NCBI GenBank assembly: GCA_934462715.1
Contig: CAKSIJ010000006.1
Coordinates: 62,001-126,000, forward strand
DNA from: an uncultured Clostridia bacterium
GTDB lineage: Bacteria; Bacillota; Clostridia; UBA1381
Length of the DNA: 64,000 nt
Direction of reading: 5' to 3'
This document shows, piece by piece, positions 50,762 through 59,783 of the stretch; within the stretch, counting starts at the first letter, position 1, and each line of letters begins with the position of its first letter. The notes under the pieces are model-generated. The model had not been told where the DNA came from. It saw only the letters and a list, made by a program, of their open reading frames with translations, and ran no database searches. The translations under genes and the position numbers were made by a program.

Positions 50762-51337
50762 TCAATTGCCGTTCTCGGGCGAATCGTCTGTGCCGGAATC
50801 GGCTTGCAAGGGTGATTCCTCCGGGCTTTGCGCCGATTGATTTGCGGAAATGCCGGTCAGTGCAGTGAAATTATCTATCGAAACAGCGGCGAGATTAATC
50901 AAAAGTGCCTTTTGAAGATCGTCCGAACCGCCGCCGGCTGTGATTTCCACATGGTAGCCGTCAATGTAGTAGTGAATTGCCGGATAAGCGATAAAGGAAT
51001 CATCGGCATTAAGCTCTGCGTCAAATGCGTCCGAGCGCATTTTTTTGCACTCGTCATAATATTCCTTAACCTTTTCAGCACTTTGCAGACCGTTTTTCTG
51101 ATAAACCTTTACAACGACCGGGTAGCCTTGCCCGACCGGGTTGCTTTTATACTCGGCAACAGAAACACGTCTTGATCGTTCCTCGGTCATTTCCGGGGCA
51201 TAGTCAAGGTAAGGAGCAATATTTTCCTGTGTTAAAAGTTCTGACGGGTATACGTCAGAAGTGTATTGGGGCTTCTTTTTTCCGCACGATGAAATCAGTA
51301 GGATTAATGATAAAACGGCAATAAGTATCTTTTTCAT
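50762..51337 (-). CDS. Lipoprotein of unknown function
   Basis: 191 residues. Signal peptide with lipobox ISSC (Cys about 18) followed by KKK; so attached to the outer face of the membrane. The mature part has a charged alpha/beta domain (about 25-160, with YPVVVKVYQKNG and AIHYYIDGYHVEITAGGG) and a disordered Ser/Glu/Asp tail. No known family recognised. ATG 51337 with GGAGTG. It sits between tktC and ilvB in an otherwise metabolic operon. Confidence 0.8.
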   Translation of the reverse strand: MKKILIAVLSLILLISSCGKKKPQYTSDVYPSELLTQENIAPYLDYAPEMTEERSRRVSVAEYKSNPVGQGYPVVVKVYQKNGLQSAEKVKEYYDECKKMRSDAFDAELNADDSFIAYPAIHYYIDGYHVEITAGGGSDDLQKALLINLAAVSIDNFTALTGISANQSAQSPEESPLQADSGTDDSPENGN

Positions 51338-51419
51338 AATGACAATCACTCCTTATCAATTTTTCAAAATTAAAACGGTGCTAAACGAGCGCAAGAAGCT
51401 TGTTCCTGCGCCCTGATAA

Positions 51420-52352
51420 TTATTTCTTTAAGCTGACAGCTTCTTTGGCTGTTTTTGCAATGTTTTCGGCTGTCAGTCCATATTCCTTGAAAAGCTCAGC
51501 CGGTTTACCGGATTTGCCAAAACGGTCGGTACCGATAATTTTTACCGGAACAGGTATGCTTTCACATACCGCTTCGCATACTGCGCTTCCCAGGCCGCCC
51601 ATGATGTAATGCTCCTCACAGGTTACTATTGCGCCTGTTTCATTTGCGGCTTTTGCGATAATCTCTTTATCGAGCGGTTTAATTGTATGAATATTTATAA
51701 CTCTTGCCGAGATTCCGTCTGCAGCAAGTATTTCTCTTGCTTTCAGTGCCTCGCCGACCATAAGACCGGTTGCGATTATTGACACGTCGGTGCCGTCCGC
51801 AAGCTGAACGCCCTTCCCAAGCTCAAATTTGTAGTCGGCAGAATTAATGTCCTCAACGGCAAGTCTGCCGAATCTCATATATACCGGACCGTTATGCTCG
51901 ATTGCGGCTTTAACCGCAAGTCTTGCTTCTATATCATCGGCAGGGTTTATTATAACCATTCCGGGGAGCGAACGCATAAGTGCAATATCTTCAAGACACT
52001 GGTGAGTTGCGCCGTCCTCGCCTACCGATATGCCGGCATGGGTTGCGCCGATTTTTACGTTAAGTTTCGGATATGCGATTGAGTTTCTTATCTGCTCAAA
52101 GGCTCTGCCTGCGGCAAACATCGCAAAGGACGATGCAAATACAATCTTTCCTGTTGAAGCAAGACCCGCCGCAACGCTCATCATGTTGCCCTCAGCGATA
52201 CCCACGTTTATAAATCTTTCGGGATAAACCTTTTTAAAGCAGTCTGTTTTTGTTGATTTTGAAAGGTCTGCGTCCAAAACCACTATGTTTTTATCGGCAC
52301 CGAATTCTGCAAGCGCCGCACCATATGATTCTCTTGTTGCTTTCTTAGCCAT
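51420..52352 (-). CDS. Transketolase, C-terminal subunit (split)
   Basis: 310 residues with the pyrimidine-binding and C-terminal domains. Markers: FINVGIAEGNMMSVAAGLA (contains the catalytic Glu region), FAMFAAGRAFEQIRNSIAYP, GISVGEDGATHQC and VNIHTIKPLD. Pairs with the N-terminal subunit encoded upstream, overlapping by eight bases, so the two are made in equal amounts. Two-subunit transketolases are common in Clostridia. Feeds the pentose phosphate pathway with Rpe. Confidence 0.93.
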   Translation of the reverse strand: MAKKATRESYGAALAEFGADKNIVVLDADLSKSTKTDCFKKVYPERFINVGIAEGNMMSVAAGLASTGKIVFASSFAMFAAGRAFEQIRNSIAYPKLNVKIGATHAGISVGEDGATHQCLEDIALMRSLPGMVIINPADDIEARLAVKAAIEHNGPVYMRFGRLAVEDINSADYKFELGKGVQLADGTDVSIIATGLMVGEALKAREILAADGISARVINIHTIKPLDKEIIAKAANETGAIVTCEEHYIMGGLGSAVCEAVCESIPVPVKIIGTDRFGKSGKPAELFKEYGLTAENIAKTAKEAVSLKK

Positions 52353-53199
52353 TTAATTCACCCTCCAGATTTTTGATTATTTCGTCAAGCTCAGCTTCTG
52401 CCTGATTGTATTGTTCTTCGTTCGGAGCAGAACCGTGCCAGCCGGCATTGTTTTCCATAAAGGATACGTTCTTGCCTTTGATTGAGTGCATGATAATTGC
52501 GGTTGGTTTTCCCTTTGTGGATTTTGCTTCGTTTATTGCGGCTTCAAGCTCCTCAAAGCTGTGAGCGGAGCAGTTGATAACGTGCCAGCCGAAAGCCTCG
52601 AATTTCTTATCTATCGGAGTGGGGTTCATTACATTTGTAATGTCGCCGTCAATCTGCAAGCCGTTAAAATCTATCAAGGCTGTAAGGTTGTCCAGCTTAT
52701 AGTGAGCTGCAAACATAGCCTGTTCCCAAATCTGACCCTCTTCAAGCTCTCCGTCACCGAGAATCGAATAAACTCTGAATGACTTATTGTCAAGCTTAGC
52801 GGATAATGCCATTCCGCCGGCTGCCGAGAAGCCTTGTCCGAGAGAACCGGTTGACATATCAACGCCGGGTACGCCTTTCATGTCGGGGTGCCCTTGCAGA
52901 TAGCTGTCAATCCTTCTGAAAGTTTTAATATCCTCAACCGGGAAATAACCTCTTAAGGCAAGTGCAGAATAAAGTGCGGGAGCGGTATGACCTTTAGAGA
53001 GAACAAAACGATCTCTGTCGGGATTTTTCGGATTCTTCGGATCAATATTCATAACCTCGAAATAGAGGTATGTAAGAGCCTCCGCAATAGAGAGCGAACC
53101 GCCCGGATGACCTGACTGAGCAGAATAAACTGCCGTTAATGCGTTTTTACGAACCTTGTTTGCAATAATCGAAAGCTCGCAGATTCTTTTTTTATCCAT
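52345..53199 (-). CDS. Transketolase, N-terminal subunit (split)
   Basis: 284 residues with the ThDP pyrophosphate-binding domain: SGHPGGSLSIAEALTYLYF, DRFVLSKGHTAPALYSAL, DMSTGSLGQG and GDGELEEGQIWEQAM. SD GGAAAGGATAA. Coupled to the C-terminal subunit gene by overlap. Together they equal one classical transketolase chain of about 600 residues. Confidence 0.94.
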   Translation of the reverse strand: MDKKRICELSIIANKVRKNALTAVYSAQSGHPGGSLSIAEALTYLYFEVMNIDPKNPKNPDRDRFVLSKGHTAPALYSALALRGYFPVEDIKTFRRIDSYLQGHPDMKGVPGVDMSTGSLGQGFSAAGGMALSAKLDNKSFRVYSILGDGELEEGQIWEQAMFAAHYKLDNLTALIDFNGLQIDGDITNVMNPTPIDKKFEAFGWHVINCSAHSFEELEAAINEAKSTKGKPTAIIMHSIKGKNVSFMENNAGWHGSAPNEEQYNQAEAELDEIIKNLEGELNG

Positions 53200-53245
53200 T
53201 ATATATTATCCTTTCCGTGCAAAGCACAATAGTATACTTAGTTTA

Positions 53246-53653
53246 TTACAGACGATCGGGTTCTTCCGATTTTGTGTGTTCATATGACAGCTTCATGATT
53301 TCATCAAGACGGCCGGTATCGCCTTTAAGATACAAATATCCGATCAGCGCTTCAAAGCCGGTCGCACGTCTGTATTCCGTTACATCTGCATTTTTCGGGA
53401 CGGTTGCCGATTTTGCGTTTCTTCCCCTTTTGTATATTGCAAGTTCTTCCTCAGTGAGAATTGTTTCCACAATTACCATAGCGCGGCTTTGTGCTTTTGC
53501 TTTCACATGAGCCGAGGACAAAACATGAAGCTTGTGCGGAGGCATATCGGAATGTTCTTCGATCAGCCTGCTTCTTACATAAAGCTCATACACTCCGTCA
53601 CCGATGTATGCAAGAACCAATGGGGAATATAGAGCGGGTTTCAGTTTTTCCAT
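53246..53653 (-). CDS. mrnC: Mini-ribonuclease 3
   Basis: Double-strand-specific RNase that matures 23S rRNA in Firmicutes. 135 residues: only the RNase III catalytic fold, no dsRBD. Catalytic segment AYIGDGVYELYVRSRL and the second acidic part GFEALIGYLYL. Directly downstream of cysS (33-base gap), the conserved order in Gram-positives. Its leader shows the GGCAGAACGGAGA motif. Confidence 0.96.
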   Translation of the reverse strand: MEKLKPALYSPLVLAYIGDGVYELYVRSRLIEEHSDMPPHKLHVLSSAHVKAKAQSRAMVIVETILTEEELAIYKRGRNAKSATVPKNADVTEYRRATGFEALIGYLYLKGDTGRLDEIMKLSYEHTKSEEPDRL

Positions 53654-53686
53654 AATTATCTCCGTTCTGCCGGTGCAATCGGGCGG

Positions 53687-55093
53687 TTATTCCTCATAAG
53701 ACCATTTTACACCCATCGGTGTGTCTTTGAGAACTATATGCATTTCTTTCAGCTTATCTCTGATTTCGTCCGCTTTTGCCCAGTTTTTCTCAGCTCTTGC
53801 CTTGTTTCTTTCTTCAATCATGGCTTCGATTTCTTCATCGAGCGGTTTTTCTTCGGTTTTTGCAAAAAGTCCCAGAACTCCGCCAAGCTCAGCAATTGTA
53901 TCGAGCGCCTTTTTTGCGGCTTCCTTTGATACCTGTTTATCGTTGGATAAATCAGTGTTTGCCGCATAGACAATATCGAATATTACGGAAATTGCGTCTG
54001 CGGTGTTAAGGTCATCGTCCATTGCGTCAATGAATTTTTGCCTGAAGCCGTCAAGCTTATTGCAAAATTTCTTTTCGGAATCGTTCATTTCACCATCGGA
54101 ACCGTTTTCGTAAAGGAATTTAAGGTTGTTTATGCAGGTGTAAACTCTTTCAACGGCAGATTTTGACTGTTCCATGAGCGTATCTGAAAAATTAACAGGG
54201 TTTCTGTAATGAGCCGAAAGCATAAAGAATCTTACAATTTCCGGATCGTACTGCTTTATTATATCCCTTACGGTAAAGAAGTTTCCGAGAGATTTACTCA
54301 TTTTCTGATTGTTTATATTGATATAGCCGTTATGCATCCAATAGCGAGCAAACGGAGCGTTGTTGGCACATTCGCTTTGTGCAATTTCGTTTTCGTGGTG
54401 AGGAAATATCAAATCCTGACCGCCCGAATGAATATCTATTGTTTTTCCGAGATATTTGTTAGCCATTGCGGAACATTCGATATGCCAGCCCGGCCTGCCG
54501 AGTCCCCATGGACTCTCCCATGCCGGCTCGCCCTCTTTTTTCGCTTTCCATAGGGCAAAATCCATAGCGTCACGCTTGTGCTCGCTTACATCAATTCTTG
54601 CGCCGGCCTCCAGATCCTCGAGCGGCTGCTTTGAAAGCTTACCGTATTCCTTGAATTTTTTTGTTGAGAAATAAACGTTTCCGTCAACCTCGTATGCATA
54701 ACCGTTGTCAACAAGCTTCTTTACCGTGTCGATAATAGCGTCTATATTTTCGGTTGCCTTGGGGTGAACGGTTGCCTTGTGTATTCCGAGTGCGGCTGCG
54801 TCCTTGTAGTATTCGTCAATAAATCTTTCGCCAAGCTCCTTAACCGTTATGCCCTCTTTGTTCGCGCGCTTAATCATTTTGTCGTCAACGTCGGTAAAGT
54901 TCTGGACAAACTTTACTTTGTAGCCCCTGTATTCAAGATAACGGCGCATCGTATCGAATATGATAAACGGACGTGCGTTTCCGATATGGAAATAATCATA
55001 CACGGTAGGACCGCAAGAGTACATTTTGACCTCATTTTTATCGATAGGTACAAACTCTTCTTTTTTTCTTGTCATTGTGTTGTAGATTTTCAT
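53687..55093 (-). CDS. cysS: Cysteine-tRNA ligase
   Basis: Charges tRNA-Cys. 468 residues, class I synthetase: CGPTVYDYFHIGNARPF (zinc Cys and HIGH motif), WHIECSAMA and GQDLIFPHHENE (zinc ligands) and KMSKSLGN (KMSKS). SD AAAGGATTTG. Between cysE and mrnC, the usual Firmicute cluster. Confidence 0.97.
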   Translation of the reverse strand: MKIYNTMTRKKEEFVPIDKNEVKMYSCGPTVYDYFHIGNARPFIIFDTMRRYLEYRGYKVKFVQNFTDVDDKMIKRANKEGITVKELGERFIDEYYKDAAALGIHKATVHPKATENIDAIIDTVKKLVDNGYAYEVDGNVYFSTKKFKEYGKLSKQPLEDLEAGARIDVSEHKRDAMDFALWKAKKEGEPAWESPWGLGRPGWHIECSAMANKYLGKTIDIHSGGQDLIFPHHENEIAQSECANNAPFARYWMHNGYININNQKMSKSLGNFFTVRDIIKQYDPEIVRFFMLSAHYRNPVNFSDTLMEQSKSAVERVYTCINNLKFLYENGSDGEMNDSEKKFCNKLDGFRQKFIDAMDDDLNTADAISVIFDIVYAANTDLSNDKQVSKEAAKKALDTIAELGGVLGLFAKTEEKPLDEEIEAMIEERNKARAEKNWAKADEIRDKLKEMHIVLKDTPMGVKWSYEE

Positions 55094-55137
55094 TTATGTT
55101 CAAATCCTTTCCTGCCGGAAAATCCGGTTCGGTAGTT

Positions 55138-55794
55138 TTATTTGTTTTCAAGCCTTGCTTCAAGCTCTGCAATGTGTTTTTCCAAATTTGAAACGTGAAC
55201 TGTCAGAGTACACAGCTGCGATGAAATCGGATCGGGCATTTTAACCTGATCGAGATCGTTGCAATTGACCTTGACGCCCTCACGGCGCACAATCCTTGCC
55301 GGAACGCCCACACAAGTCGAGTTCGGAGGAACCTCGGATAAAACAACCGCACCGGCTGCTATTTTTGAATTATCTCCGACAGTGAAAGGCCCGAGAACCT
55401 TTGCGCCGCTTCCGACCATTACGTTGTTGCCCAAGGTTGGGTGTCTTTTACCGGTATCCTTTCCGGTACCGCCGAGCGTAACTCCCTGATATATTGTGCA
55501 ATCGTTGCCTATTTCTGCAGTTTCTCCGATTACGACTCCCATGCCGTGGTCTATAAAGAAACGTCTGCCGATTTTTGCAGCAGGGTGGATTTCAATACCT
55601 GTGAAAAATCTGACGGTCTGCGAAATCCATCTTGCCAAGAATTTTATGTGATGCTTATACAGAAAATGCGCCGCTCTGTGCCACATTACTGCATTTATTC
55701 CGGGATAAAGCAAAAAAACCTCAAGCCCTGTTCTGGCTGCCGGATCACGATCCAATACAGCTTTTATATCCTCGCGCAAATGGCTAAATATCAT
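55138..55794 (-). CDS. cysE: Serine O-acetyltransferase
   Basis: Acetylates serine as first step of cysteine synthesis, linking with the serC-serA operon in this window. 218 residues: N-terminal helical domain and a left-handed beta helix of hexapeptide repeats, with the active-site FFIDHGMGVVIGETAEIG and the TLGGTGKDTGKRHP loop. ATG 55794 follows AAGGCGGTG; GTG 55806 is possible. First gene of the eight-gene operon, with a consensus promoter 112 bases upstream and a leader hairpin CGCAAAAC/GTTTTGCG (55842-55869). Confidence 0.95.
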   Translation of the reverse strand: MIFSHLREDIKAVLDRDPAARTGLEVFLLYPGINAVMWHRAAHFLYKHHIKFLARWISQTVRFFTGIEIHPAAKIGRRFFIDHGMGVVIGETAEIGNDCTIYQGVTLGGTGKDTGKRHPTLGNNVMVGSGAKVLGPFTVGDNSKIAAGAVVLSEVPPNSTCVGVPARIVRREGVKVNCNDLDQVKMPDPISSQLCTLTVHVSNLEKHIAELEARLENK

Positions 55795-55841
55795 TAATAG
55801 CTTCACCGCCTTATAATATTATTTGTTCCGATATATCTTCC

Positions 55842-55934
55842 GCAAAACCGTAATAACGCAGTTTTGCGATTACTTTTTAAATATTCATTATTGTTCGCTA
55901 CTTATATTATATGCAGATACATAAAATACTGCAA
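55842..55934 (-). promoter_or_regulatory. cysE operon promoter and leader hairpin
   Basis: TTGCAG (55929-55934), 17 bp, TATAAT (55906-55911) on the minus strand. The leader holds a hairpin with 8-bp arms CGCAAAAC and GTTTTGCG (55842-55869) without T-run. No T-box or S-box consensus was seen. Confidence 0.7.
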
Positions 55935-56017
55935 TCAGCATATAATACCAAAATAAATTATACAACAAACCGAGAAAAAAAACAACTTATAATTCCAAAA
56001 TTATAAAAAATAATCAA

Positions 56018-56060
56018 TTTGCATAAAAACACGAAAATCAGAGGTTTGTTTTTATGCAAA
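56018..56060. repeat. 14-bp perfect inverted repeat upstream of yitT-family gene
   Basis: TTTGCATAAAAACA (56018-56031) and its exact complement (56047-56060), 15-base loop. AT-rich and without a T-run; a possible operator or mRNA hairpin 42 bases before the ATG. Confidence 0.6.
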
Positions 56061-56102
56061 CTTGCAATTGATCCATGCTCATGCATGAGAAATGGGGTGC
56101 GT

Positions 56103-56951
56103 ATGAAAATTACGGCTGAAAAAATCAAATCGGGAGCGGTTATCCTTGTCGGTGTAATTCTGCTGTCGGTGTCCATAAGCAGCTTTTGTGTGCCGAATAA
56201 AATTGTCAGCGGAGGAGTTTCGGGAATAGCGACGGTTATTTTCTATCTGTTTAAAATTCCCGTCGGAATAAGCTATTATGCCGTGAATGTTATATTTCTT
56301 GTTTTAGGATATAAATCGCTCGGAAAAAGCTTTGTTGTAAAAACACTTGTGTGCGCCGGTCTGACCGCTGTATTTTCCGATATTTTTTCAAGTCTGCCGC
56401 CGATAACCGCCGATCCTCTGCTTGCGGCTGTGTTCGGCGGAGTTCTGGGCGGCAGCGGAATAGGTCTTACGCTTATTGAGAATGCGTCAACCGGAGGAAC
56501 GGATATTGCGGCAAGACTGGTACAGTCAAAAATCCCTCATCTTCCCATAGGCAAGCTGCTGCTTGCCGTTGACGCTGTTGTGATAGCAGTATCGTTTTTT
56601 GTGTTCGGCAATGTCGAGCTTACCTTGTACGGAATATTGTCGCTTGCGGTATCCTCCGCTTCGGTCGATATGCTGATAAACAAGATGAACGAATCAAAGC
56701 TTGTTTTTGTGATAAGCGAAAAGGGTTCGGAAATAGTGGAAAAATACGTCAAAAAATCAAACAGGGGAGCGACCGTTATAGACGCTTTCGGAGCATTTAC
56801 GGGAAATAAGAAATCTATGCTTGTCTGCGCAATTAAAGAATATGAATTGCCGGACTTTAAAAAGAATATAACACAAATAGACAAGGATGCTTTTGTAGTT
56901 TTCAGCGAATCGCAGCAGATTATCGGAAACGGTTTTTATGTTTATCATTAA
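56103..56951 (+). CDS. YitT family membrane protein
   Basis: 282 residues: five or six hydrophobic helices in the first 180 residues (VGVILLSVSISSFCVPNKIVSGGVSG, then GGVLGGSGIGLTLIENASTGG, the family signature) and a C-terminal DUF2179-type domain (about 195-280). The substrate is unknown. ATG 56103 with GGGGTG. Upstream in-frame start 56019 lies in the inverted repeat. Confidence 0.92.
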   Translation: MKITAEKIKSGAVILVGVILLSVSISSFCVPNKIVSGGVSGIATVIFYLFKIPVGISYYAVNVIFLVLGYKSLGKSFVVKTLVCAGLTAVFSDIFSSLPPITADPLLAAVFGGVLGGSGIGLTLIENASTGGTDIAARLVQSKIPHLPIGKLLLAVDAVVIAVSFFVFGNVELTLYGILSLAVSSASVDMLINKMNESKLVFVISEKGSEIVEKYVKKSNRGATVIDAFGAFTGNKKSMLVCAIKEYELPDFKKNITQIDKDAFVVFSESQQIIGNGFYVYH

Positions 56952-57005
56952 GCATGAAAAAAAATCGGTTTTCTTCGCAGAACTGCCGATTATTGATTAT
57001 GATTA

Positions 57006-57033
57006 TTGACTTCTGATGAATTTGTGGTATAAT
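57006..57033 (+). promoter_or_regulatory. Promoter of YgiQ-folD-YihY-proC group
   Basis: TTGACT (57006-57011), 16 bp, extended -10 TGGTATAAT (57025-57033). Confidence 0.7.
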
Positions 57034-57101
57034 ATAGTGGAGATGTAATCAGGAACAGAAATTAATTGTCTGAGAAATTAAGTACAGAAAGAGAAAGACC
57101 A

Positions 57102-59006
57102 ATGATAAAGGATTTTTTACCGGTATGCAGAGAGGATATGGAAAAAAGAGGGTGGGAACAGCTTGATTTTCTTTATGTATGCGGTGACGCATATGTAGAC
57201 CACCCGAGCTTCGGCCATGCAATAATTTCAAGAGTGCTTGAAAAGCACGGATATAAAGTCGGGATTGTTGCGCTTCCCGATTGGAGAAGCACTGACGATT
57301 TTAAAAAGCTCGGCAAACCGCGGCTCGGGGTGCTGGTTTCCGCAGGAAATATTGACAGTATGGTAAATCACTATACAGCCGGTAAAAAACGCCGCAGCGA
57401 TGATGTTTATGCTCCGGGAAACAAATCCGGTCAGCGTCCCGACAGGGCAACCATTGTTTACTGCAACAGAATCAGAGAGGCTTTCGGAGGACTTCCGCTG
57501 ATTATCGGTGGAATAGAGGCAAGCCTGAGAAGGTTTGCCCACTACGATTACTGGGATGACAAAATAAGGAGATCAATACTTCTGGATTCAAAAGCGGATC
57601 TGCTTATTTACGGCATGGGAGAAAAGCAGATTGTCGAAATGGCGGACTGCCTTGACAGCGGAATGAACGTTAAGGATATTACATATATACCGGGTACTTG
57701 TTATCTGTCAAACAGCGATGACATCGACAACAGCGTAATTATTCCGGCATTTGAGGAATGTCGGGATTCAAAAAGAGCGTATGCCGATTCCTGCCGCATA
57801 CAGTATTACGAGCAGAATCCGTATAACGGAAAGACGATAGTACAAAAGCACGGCGACAAATTTCTGGTTCAGAATCCGCCCGAGCCGCCGCTTTCGACAA
57901 CCGAACTCGATTCGGTCTATTCGCTTCCGTATATGAAAAATTATCACCCTATGTACGAAAAGGACGGCGGAATTGAAGCAATTAAAGAGGTAAAATTCAG
58001 CCTTGTGAGCTCGAGAGGGTGCTTCGGCGGCTGTAATTTCTGCGCACTTGCTTTTCATCAGGGAAGAATAGTGACGGCAAGAAGTCAGCAGTCTATAATA
58101 AACGAAGCAAAGCAGATGGTATGGGATCCCGATTTTAAGGGTTATATCCATGATGTCGGAGGACCAACCGCAAACTTTCGTGCACCTGCCTGCCGGAAAC
58201 AGGCAACCCACGGTGCATGCAAGGACAGACAGTGCCTGTTCCCCGAACCGTGCAAAAATCTGAAAGCCGACCATTCGGAGTATCTGTCGCTTCTTAAAAA
58301 GCTCAGGGAAATCGAGGGTGTAAAAAAGGTATTTATCCGTTCGGGTATTCGTTTTGATTATCTTTTATGCGATAAAAATGATGAGTTTTTTTATGAATTA
58401 TGCGAGCATCATGTGAGCGGTCAGCTGAAGGTTGCGCCGGAGCATATTTCCGATAATGTTTTAAAGTATATGGGAAAACCGAAAAATTCGGTATTCAACA
58501 GGTTTTCCGATAAGTTCTACAGGATAAATGAGAAAATCGGCAAGAAACAGTATTTGGTGCCTTATCTGATGTCGAGTCACCCGGGAAGTACGCTAAAGGA
58601 AGCGGTGGAGCTTGCGCTTTATCTTAAAGAGCATAATATAAACCCGCAGCAGGTGCAGGATTTTTATCCCACACCGGGTACGATTTCAACGTGTATGTTT
58701 TATACCGGCTTGAATCCGTTTACCATGGAAAAGGTGTATGTGCCGAAAACACCGAAAGAAAAAGCAATGCAAAGAGCACTTTTGCAATATAGAAATCCGG
58801 ATAATTATAAATTGGTATCGGAGGCTTTAAGGCTTGCCGGAAGAAGCGATCTGATAGGCTTTTCGCCGAAGTGTCTTATCAGACCGAAAAAAGAAGAATG
58901 GAGGAAAAAGGATAATGGCAAAGATTTTAAGCGGAAAGACGGTTTCGCAAAGAATAAAGGACGAGTTGAAAAAAGAGGTGGCAGAGCTAAAGGAAAAAAA
59001 AATTAA
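57102..59006 (+). CDS. YgiQ family radical SAM protein
   Basis: 634 residues. N-terminal cobalamin-binding-like UPF0313 domain with FLYVCGDAYVDHPSFGHAII, followed by the radical SAM core with the cluster motif RGCFGGCNFC (CxxxCxxC) at about 305-320, and a Cys-rich segment (ACRKQATHGACKDRQCLFPEPC) that may hold a further metal site. Function unknown in general. The C-terminal tail (about 605-634) is very basic (KKDNGKDFKRKDGFAKNKGR). ATG 57102 with a purine-rich SD; folD starts 92 bases before its stop. Confidence 0.93.
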   Translation: MIKDFLPVCREDMEKRGWEQLDFLYVCGDAYVDHPSFGHAIISRVLEKHGYKVGIVALPDWRSTDDFKKLGKPRLGVLVSAGNIDSMVNHYTAGKKRRSDDVYAPGNKSGQRPDRATIVYCNRIREAFGGLPLIIGGIEASLRRFAHYDYWDDKIRRSILLDSKADLLIYGMGEKQIVEMADCLDSGMNVKDITYIPGTCYLSNSDDIDNSVIIPAFEECRDSKRAYADSCRIQYYEQNPYNGKTIVQKHGDKFLVQNPPEPPLSTTELDSVYSLPYMKNYHPMYEKDGGIEAIKEVKFSLVSSRGCFGGCNFCALAFHQGRIVTARSQQSIINEAKQMVWDPDFKGYIHDVGGPTANFRAPACRKQATHGACKDRQCLFPEPCKNLKADHSEYLSLLKKLREIEGVKKVFIRSGIRFDYLLCDKNDEFFYELCEHHVSGQLKVAPEHISDNVLKYMGKPKNSVFNRFSDKFYRINEKIGKKQYLVPYLMSSHPGSTLKEAVELALYLKEHNINPQQVQDFYPTPGTISTCMFYTGLNPFTMEKVYVPKTPKEKAMQRALLQYRNPDNYKLVSEALRLAGRSDLIGFSPKCLIRPKKEEWRKKDNGKDFKRKDGFAKNKGRVEKRGGRAKGKKN

Positions 59007-59763
59007 CCCGGGCTTGGCGGTGATTATTGTAGGAGATGATCCTGCAAGCAGAGTTTATGTAAACAACAAGAAAAAGGCTTGCGATGAGATAGGAATCTAT
59101 TCGGAGGAATATGCACTGCCCGAGGAAACGAGCGAGGAGGAGCTGCTGGCGCTTATCCGCAAGCTTAACGGAAAAAAGGAGATTAACGGAATACTGGTTC
59201 AGCTGCCCGTACCGAAAAAAATAAACGAAGAAACGATTATAAATGCGATAGATCCGAAAAAGGATGTTGATGCATTTCACCCGGTTAATGTGGGAAAAAT
59301 AATGGTCGGAAATTTTGATTTTGTGCCATGCACACCGGCAGGAGTTATGGAACTGATAGATGAAAGCGGCATAGATGTTGCCGGTAAAGAGTGCGTTGTT
59401 GTCGGCAGAAGCAATATAGTCGGAAAGCCACAGGCAATGCTTTTGCTCCATAAAAACGGCACCGTGACAATCTGCCATTCAAAAACTAAGAATCTGAAAG
59501 AAAAAACTAAACAGGCGGATATTTTGATTGCAGCAGTCGGAAAACCGAATTTTATCACAGGTGATATGATTAAAGAAGGCGCTGTTGTTATAGATGTCGG
59601 AATTAACAGAATTGCCGAAAAGAAGCTTGTGGGAGATGTTGATTTTGAAAGTGCCGAAAAGGTTGCCGGAGCAATCACTCCCGTGCCGGGCGGAGTGGGA
59701 CCCATGACGATTGCAATGCTTATGAAGAATACAGTAAAAGCCGCAATCATACAGAACGTCTGA
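58915..59763 (+). CDS. folD: Bifunctional methylenetetrahydrofolate dehydrogenase/cyclohydrolase
   Basis: Interconverts 5,10-methylene-, methenyl- and 10-formyl-tetrahydrofolate. 282 residues with SRVYVNNKKKACDEIG (catalytic Lys), GILVQLPVP, DPKKDVDAFHPVNVG, VVGRSNIVGKP and PVPGGVGPMTIAML. ATG 58915 follows GGAGGAAAAAGGATA; it overlaps the YgiQ gene by 92 bases in another frame. Supplies one-carbon units linked to serine. Confidence 0.97.
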   Translation: MAKILSGKTVSQRIKDELKKEVAELKEKKINPGLAVIIVGDDPASRVYVNNKKKACDEIGIYSEEYALPEETSEEELLALIRKLNGKKEINGILVQLPVPKKINEETIINAIDPKKDVDAFHPVNVGKIMVGNFDFVPCTPAGVMELIDESGIDVAGKECVVVGRSNIVGKPQAMLLLHKNGTVTICHSKTKNLKEKTKQADILIAAVGKPNFITGDMIKEGAVVIDVGINRIAEKKLVGDVDFESAEKVAGAITPVPGGVGPMTIAMLMKNTVKAAIIQNV

Positions 59764-59783
59764 TAAGCCCTGAGGTAGTGCGT

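Noticed and set aside
55807..56102. S-box or cysteine T-box upstream of cysE
   Set aside because: Only a simple hairpin is present in a leader of about 100 bases; too short and without conserved motifs.
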